This document shows positions 60,237 to 64,000 of a stretch of DNA of 64,000 nucleotides, in pieces (positions within the stretch are counted from its first letter, which is position 1; the number at the start of each line of letters is the position of its first letter). Made by a program: the position numbers and the translations under genes. The notes beneath the pieces were generated by a model. That model was not told where the DNA came from. It searched no databases and worked only from the letters and a program-made list of their open reading frames with translations. Source of the DNA: an uncultured Flavobacteriales bacterium (GTDB lineage Bacteria > Bacteroidota > Bacteroidia > Flavobacteriales > Schleiferiaceae); NCBI GenBank assembly GCA_913055685.1, contig CAJXKC010000001.1:310001-374000 (forward strand), read 5' to 3'.

Positions 60237-62402
60237 ATGCAAGCAGAGACTTTCTTTTACGACAATAAGATCGTAAGAAACTTTACGGTGGCCACCATTA
60301 TATGGGGCGTTATTGGCCTCTTGGTAGGCATCTGGGTAGCTTTTTCGCTGGTATTTCCAGAAATGAATTTAGCTTCCTGGTTAACCTTTGGTAGATTAAG
60401 AGCTTTACACACCAATGGTGCGATTTTCGCATTTGTGGGTAATGCAATTTTTGCGGGGGTTTACTATTCCCTCCAGAGGTTATTAAAGGCTAGGATGGCC
60501 AGTGACCTATTAAGTAAGATTCACTTCTGGGGATGGCAATTAATTATTGTATCCGCGGTTATCACCATTCCGCTGGGCATCACTTCCTCTAAAGAATACG
60601 CAGAATTGGAATGGCCGATTGATATCGCCATTGCTTTGGTTTGGGTAATCTTTGGGGTTAACATGTTCTGGACCATCTTAAAACGTCGCGAGCGCCACTT
60701 GTACGTAGCGATCTGGTTCTACATCGCCACCTTTGTAACTGTAGCTGTACTGCATATTGTAAATAACCTTGAATTACCAATCTCCCTTACCAAGTCTTAC
60801 TCGATTTTCGCTGGAGTACAAGACGCCTTGGTACAGTGGTGGTATGGTCACAATGCGGTAGCATTCTTCCTAACAACTCCGGTTTTAGGTTTGATGTATT
60901 ATTTTGTTCCTAAAGCGGCTAATCGACCCGTTTACTCCTATCGTTTATCGATTGTACACTTCTGGGCCTTGATCTTTATTTACATCTGGGCTGGACCTCA
61001 CCACTTACTCTACACCAGCTTACCCGATTGGGCCCAAAGTTTAGGTACCGTATTTTCTATCATGCTTATTTTCCCTTCTTGGGGTGGTATGATTAATGGT
61101 TTGCTTACCCTAAGAGGAGCTTGGGATAAGGTACGGGACTCTGCGGTGCTCAAGTTCTTTGTGATTGCAATTACTGCATACGGTATGAGTACCCTAGAAG
61201 GACCCCTGCTAAGTTTAAAAGGTCTAAATGCTATTGCACACTATACTGACTGGATTCCTGCTCACGTGCACATTGGTACTTTAGGTTGGAATGGCTTTAT
61301 GATTTTCGGTATCATTTACTGGTTAATGCCAAAAATGTACCGCACCAGTTTATTCTCTGAAAAATTAGCCAATGCCCACTTCTGGATTGGTACTACCGGT
61401 ATCTTGTTCTGGGCCCTACCCATGTATGTTTCTGGCTTTACCCAGAGCTTAATGTGGAAAGAGTTTAACCCAGACGGAACCTTAGTTTATGGTAACTTCT
61501 TGGAAACTGTAACTCAGTTAATTCCATTATATGCCACCCGTGCCATTGGCGGTAGCTTATACGTAATTGGTATGCTAATTATGGTGTACAACGTAATTAA
61601 GACCGTGTCTAGCGGTAGCTTCCTAGCCCAAGAAGAGGCCAGTGCTCCTGCTTTAGCGAAAGACTACAAAGCACCAAAAGGCGATTACTGGCACCGTTGG
61701 ATCGAGCGCAAGCCTGTTCAATTAATGGTATGGGCAACGGTAGTTATCCTAATAGGAGGTATTATAGAGATCGTACCGACCATAATGGTGAAAAGCAATA
61801 TCCCTACCATTGAAAGTGTAAAACCTTACACCGCACTGGAACTAGAAGGCCGTGACCTTTATATCCGTGAGGGCTGTAATGCTTGTCACTCGCAAATGAT
61901 TAGACCCTTCCGCTCAGAAGTGGCCCGTTACGGAGAGTATTCCAAAGCAGGTGAATTCGTATACGATCACCCCTTCCTTTGGGGATCTAAGCGTACTGGA
62001 CCCGATTTACACCGGGTAGGAGGAAAGTATCCACACAGCTGGCATTACAACCACATGCTAGATCCAACTAGTATGAGTCCAGGATCTATTATGCCAACTT
62101 ACGAATGGCTATTCACCAAAGACCTAGACGCCAGCGATATCAGCGCCAAGCTAGAAGCGATGAAGAGCCTTGGAGTGCCTTATAGCGACGAGTATATCGC
62201 TAATGCGGAAAGCCATTTAATGGCTCAGGCCGAAGAAATCGCCACCGATTTAGAATCTCAGTTAGACGGTGTGGAGGTGAGTCCGAATGAAGAGATCGTA
62301 GCCCTTATCGCTTATTTACAGCGTTTAGGCATCGACATCAAAGGAGAGCACAGCGAGCATGTGAAAGCCACTACTGCCGAAACCTTAACCGCTGCAAACT
62401 AA
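60237..62402 (+). CDS. ccoNO: Cbb3-type cytochrome c oxidase fused subunit CcoN-CcoO
   Basis: A 721-residue fusion of the catalytic heme-copper subunit and the mono-heme subunit II of the high-affinity oxidase. CcoN part (~1-470): HTNGAIFAFVGNAIF, VQWWYGHNAVAFF (copper-site His), GPHHLLYT, HVHIGTLGWNGF. CcoO part (~500-721): a TM anchor, then the heme c motif GCNACHSQMIRPFRSE and the later Met region (SPGSIMPTYEWL). In Proteobacteria these are separate genes; fusion is frequent in Bacteroidota. Confidence 0.95.
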   Translation: MQAETFFYDNKIVRNFTVATIIWGVIGLLVGIWVAFSLVFPEMNLASWLTFGRLRALHTNGAIFAFVGNAIFAGVYYSLQRLLKARMASDLLSKIHFWGWQLIIVSAVITIPLGITSSKEYAELEWPIDIAIALVWVIFGVNMFWTILKRRERHLYVAIWFYIATFVTVAVLHIVNNLELPISLTKSYSIFAGVQDALVQWWYGHNAVAFFLTTPVLGLMYYFVPKAANRPVYSYRLSIVHFWALIFIYIWAGPHHLLYTSLPDWAQSLGTVFSIMLIFPSWGGMINGLLTLRGAWDKVRDSAVLKFFVIAITAYGMSTLEGPLLSLKGLNAIAHYTDWIPAHVHIGTLGWNGFMIFGIIYWLMPKMYRTSLFSEKLANAHFWIGTTGILFWALPMYVSGFTQSLMWKEFNPDGTLVYGNFLETVTQLIPLYATRAIGGSLYVIGMLIMVYNVIKTVSSGSFLAQEEASAPALAKDYKAPKGDYWHRWIERKPVQLMVWATVVILIGGIIEIVPTIMVKSNIPTIESVKPYTALELEGRDLYIREGCNACHSQMIRPFRSEVARYGEYSKAGEFVYDHPFLWGSKRTGPDLHRVGGKYPHSWHYNHMLDPTSMSPGSIMPTYEWLFTKDLDASDISAKLEAMKSLGVPYSDEYIANAESHLMAQAEEIATDLESQLDGVEVSPNEEIVALIAYLQRLGIDIKGEHSEHVKATTAETLTAAN

Positions 62403-62406
62403 GATC

Positions 62407-62601
62407 ATGCTGAAGTTCATCAAACACAATATGGAGACCATAGATGGGGTATCAATTTACCCCATCATCTCCTTCCTTATTTTCTTCACCATCTTTATGC
62501 TGGCGATTGTCTATGTGATTCGCAAGGACAGAAAAAGCGTCGAAGAAATCAGCCTATTACCACTTAACGATAATGCCAAACCTCATGAAAAGACTGAATA
62601 A
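62407..62601 (+). CDS. ccoQ: CcoQ-like small oxidase subunit
   Basis: A 64-residue single-TM protein (ISFLIFFTIFMLAIVYVI) with a short polar C-tail, 4 bases after ccoNO and overlapping ccoP. Position and shape fit CcoQ, a stabilising subunit; sequence identity to known CcoQ is weak by nature. Confidence 0.8.
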   Translation: MLKFIKHNMETIDGVSIYPIISFLIFFTIFMLAIVYVIRKDRKSVEEISLLPLNDNAKPHEKTE

Positions 62602-63517
62602 AACCCTTATACTATTTGTGGTATTACTCATGGTTGGAGCCGGGAGTATCACCACTTTAAACCCTGAAAGCTCTCAGGACATTATTGGCAATCCTACTTA
62701 TTGGATTATCGCCATTGCCCTATTCTTCTTAATCATAGGCTTTATGGCAACCTTCGAAGCCTTAGAGGCGATGAAGAAGATGATAAAAGGCCAAGACGAA
62801 ACCGTTGAGGAAGAAGTAGAAGAAGACGATTGGGTAGATAATATCCTACATAAATTAACTGATGCCGCTCCTTTGGACCGTGAAGACGAGGTAGCTACAG
62901 ATCATGAATATGATGGCATCCGTGAATTGGACAATAACCTCCCTCCTTGGTGGCTGGCTGGATTTTACATTTCGATTGCTTTTGCGGTAATCTATTTACT
63001 GCGCTACCACGTATTCCAGACTGCTCCATTGAGTGCCGAAGAATTAAAAATTGAATTGGCAGAGGCCGAAGCAGCTACCCAAGAATACTTGAAAAATGCT
63101 GCTAATTTGGTTGATGAAAGCAGCGTGGAAATGCTAAACGATGAATCACGACTGCTAGCAGGTGGCCAAATCTTTACTAAAAACTGTGCAGTTTGTCATG
63201 CCAATGACGGCGGTGGCGGTGTAGGGCCCAACCTTACCGATGCCTACTGGATTCATGGTAATGATATCAAAGATGTCTTTAAAACCGTAAAATATGGGGT
63301 GCCAGCGAAAGGGATGATTCCTTGGAAGGATCAACTTAGTGCTGCAGAAATGCAGGAAGTGGCTTCCTATGTTTTAAGTTTACAAGGAACCACACCGGCC
63401 AATCCTAAAGAACCTCAAGGTGACTTAATCGAAGCTAAGGCTGAAGAAGATATGGCACCCAGTGACAGTAGTGCCAGCGAGGTAATCACGGAAGAAGAAA
63501 ATATTAGCAGCCTATAA
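62585..63517 (+). CDS. ccoP: Cbb3-type oxidase subunit III CcoP (single visible heme motif)
   Basis: A ~310-residue membrane-anchored cytochrome c. Two N-terminal TM helices (~6-24 and ~35-55), an acidic linker (~70-120), a third helix (LPPWWLAGFYISIAFAVIYLL), then one cytochrome c domain with CAVCH near residue 205 and the Met ligand in AKGMIPWKD. Only one CxxCH is present, whereas proteobacterial CcoP has two. Ends in an acidic Ser/Glu tail. ATG 62573 is an alternative start; either overlaps ccoQ. Confidence 0.9.
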   Translation: MKRLNKTLILFVVLLMVGAGSITTLNPESSQDIIGNPTYWIIAIALFFLIIGFMATFEALEAMKKMIKGQDETVEEEVEEDDWVDNILHKLTDAAPLDREDEVATDHEYDGIRELDNNLPPWWLAGFYISIAFAVIYLLRYHVFQTAPLSAEELKIELAEAEAATQEYLKNAANLVDESSVEMLNDESRLLAGGQIFTKNCAVCHANDGGGGVGPNLTDAYWIHGNDIKDVFKTVKYGVPAKGMIPWKDQLSAAEMQEVASYVLSLQGTTPANPKEPQGDLIEAKAEEDMAPSDSSASEVITEEENISSL

Positions 63518-63518
63518 G

Positions 63519-64000
63519 ATGAATCAAAAAGACACGGAAGCGGTACTGAAGGAGACCCTGGAGATGGATCAATCCTTCCGTGATTCAGTAGCCACCATAA
63601 GCGAAAAAGGATCAAGAAATTTCTTATTTCCCAAAAAGCCAAAAGGAACCTACACCTCTAGGCGTCAGGTGGTGAGCTATTTCTTATTGGCTATATTCTT
63701 TTCCATTCCATTTATTAAGATAGGAGACCAACCTTTCTTAATGCTTAATGTCTTGGAACGCAAATTTGTAATCTTCGGGCAGATTTTCTGGCCCGAAGAT
63801 TTCTTCATTTTTGTGATTGCCATGATCATCGGTGTCCTTTTTGTAGCGGTCTTTACCGTGGCCTTTGGTCGTTTATTCTGCGGTTGGGTTTGTCCCCAAA
63901 CTATTTTCATGGAGCATGTATTTCGACGCATTGAATACTGGATTGATGGTGATCGCAACCAACAATTACGCCTTGCGCGTATGCCATGGAACGGTGAAAA
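63519..64000 (+). CDS. ccoG: Cbb3 oxidase accessory ferredoxin-type protein CcoG (3' end outside window)
   Basis: The first ~160 residues of CcoG/FixG, a membrane Fe-S protein needed for copper handling during cbb3 assembly. Starts with ATG 63519, 1 base after the ccoP stop. Seen: GTYTSRRQVVSYFLLAIFF with TM helix, FIFVIAMIIGVLFVAVFTV, then FGRLFCGWVCPQTIFMEHVFRRIE, the conserved CGWxCPQ block of the family. The ferredoxin domain lies beyond the window end. Confidence 0.93.
   Translation, partial: MNQKDTEAVLKETLEMDQSFRDSVATISEKGSRNFLFPKKPKGTYTSRRQVVSYFLLAIFFSIPFIKIGDQPFLMLNVLERKFVIFGQIFWPEDFFIFVIAMIIGVLFVAVFTVAFGRLFCGWVCPQTIFMEHVFRRIEYWIDGDRNQQLRLARMPWNGE

Noticed and set aside
1-64000. CRISPR arrays, insertion sequences, prophage or defence systems
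   Set aside because: No regularly spaced repeats, transposase, integrase, phage structural gene or recognisable defence protein was found; the holin-family protein at 54487 belongs to a stress operon type, not a phage.

Overview
The window looks like chromosomal core DNA of a marine-type Bacteroidota, probably in the Flavobacteriales (Cryomorphaceae/Schleiferiaceae-like); that placement is inferred from gene content only. Supporting signs are the Bacteroidota -7 promoter motif TAnnTTTG ahead of many genes, a DAHP synthase-chorismate mutase type II fusion, DUF5686/carboxypeptidase-regulatory outer-membrane proteins, ExbB-ExbD-ExbD, a fused CcoN-CcoO oxidase subunit, and a malic enzyme fused to a phosphotransacetylase-like domain. 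Genes are dense on both strands with moderate GC. I see no insertion sequence, prophage, CRISPR array or defence island.

Layout. 1-6.7 kb: tail of an S41 peptidase, a gamma-carbonic-anhydrase-like protein, a NifU-domain Fe-S protein, an acyl desaturase, glucose-6-phosphate isomerase, a coiled-coil lipoprotein and two small membrane proteins. 6.7-14.7 kb: HflX, malic enzyme, a tandem universal stress protein, DAHP synthase/chorismate mutase, RecJ and an SDR, all on the plus strand. 14.7-21.1 kb (minus): M23 peptidase, tryptophan 2,3-dioxygenase-like protein, DUF3108 protein, a small membrane protein and LeuRS. 21.2-24.7 kb: TrhO, then the tyrosine-catabolic pair homogentisate dioxygenase and HPPD, closed by a terminator. 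24.8-31.8 kb: DUF5686 protein, an RND/MMPL exporter, RfbA, a prenyl diphosphate synthase and a small unknown. 31.8-36.6 kb: an outer-membrane-type protein facing away from sucA-sucB. 36.8-39.0 kb (minus): an ExbB/ExbD energy-transduction operon. 39.2-40.3 kb: tRNA-Ser(GGA), its terminator, a long palindrome, then a membrane protein/XRE regulator pair with its own operator-like promoter. 40.3-42.1 kb (minus): asparaginase and TatD.

42.2-48.6 kb and 60.0-64.0 kb form a dispersed micro-oxic respiration set. It comprises a YceI-porin operon, a thioredoxin-like gene, a CcoI/FixI-type copper ATPase, an FNR-like regulator, a cNMP-domain-only protein, and ccoS-ccoNO-ccoQ-ccoP-ccoG (cut by the window end). 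Five TGAY-N4-ATCA boxes lie in these control regions. Four of them sit exactly 33 bp centre-to-centre from a -7-like element, a class-II activator geometry. This is the most interesting signal in the window: a readable FNR-like regulon with its probable regulator.

48.6-60 kb: FAD-dependent reductase, a degenerate HAD protein, aldehyde dehydrogenase, a second MMPL exporter, a five-gene Dps/YtxH/holin-like stress operon on the minus strand, acylphosphatase, RbfA, a LolC/E-type permease, DusB and a CPBP protease.

Several translation starts were moved downstream of the longest open frame because the -7 motif overlaps or lies just behind the longer start (nifU-like, cytochrome-b-like membrane protein, M23 peptidase, trhO, hpd, dusB).
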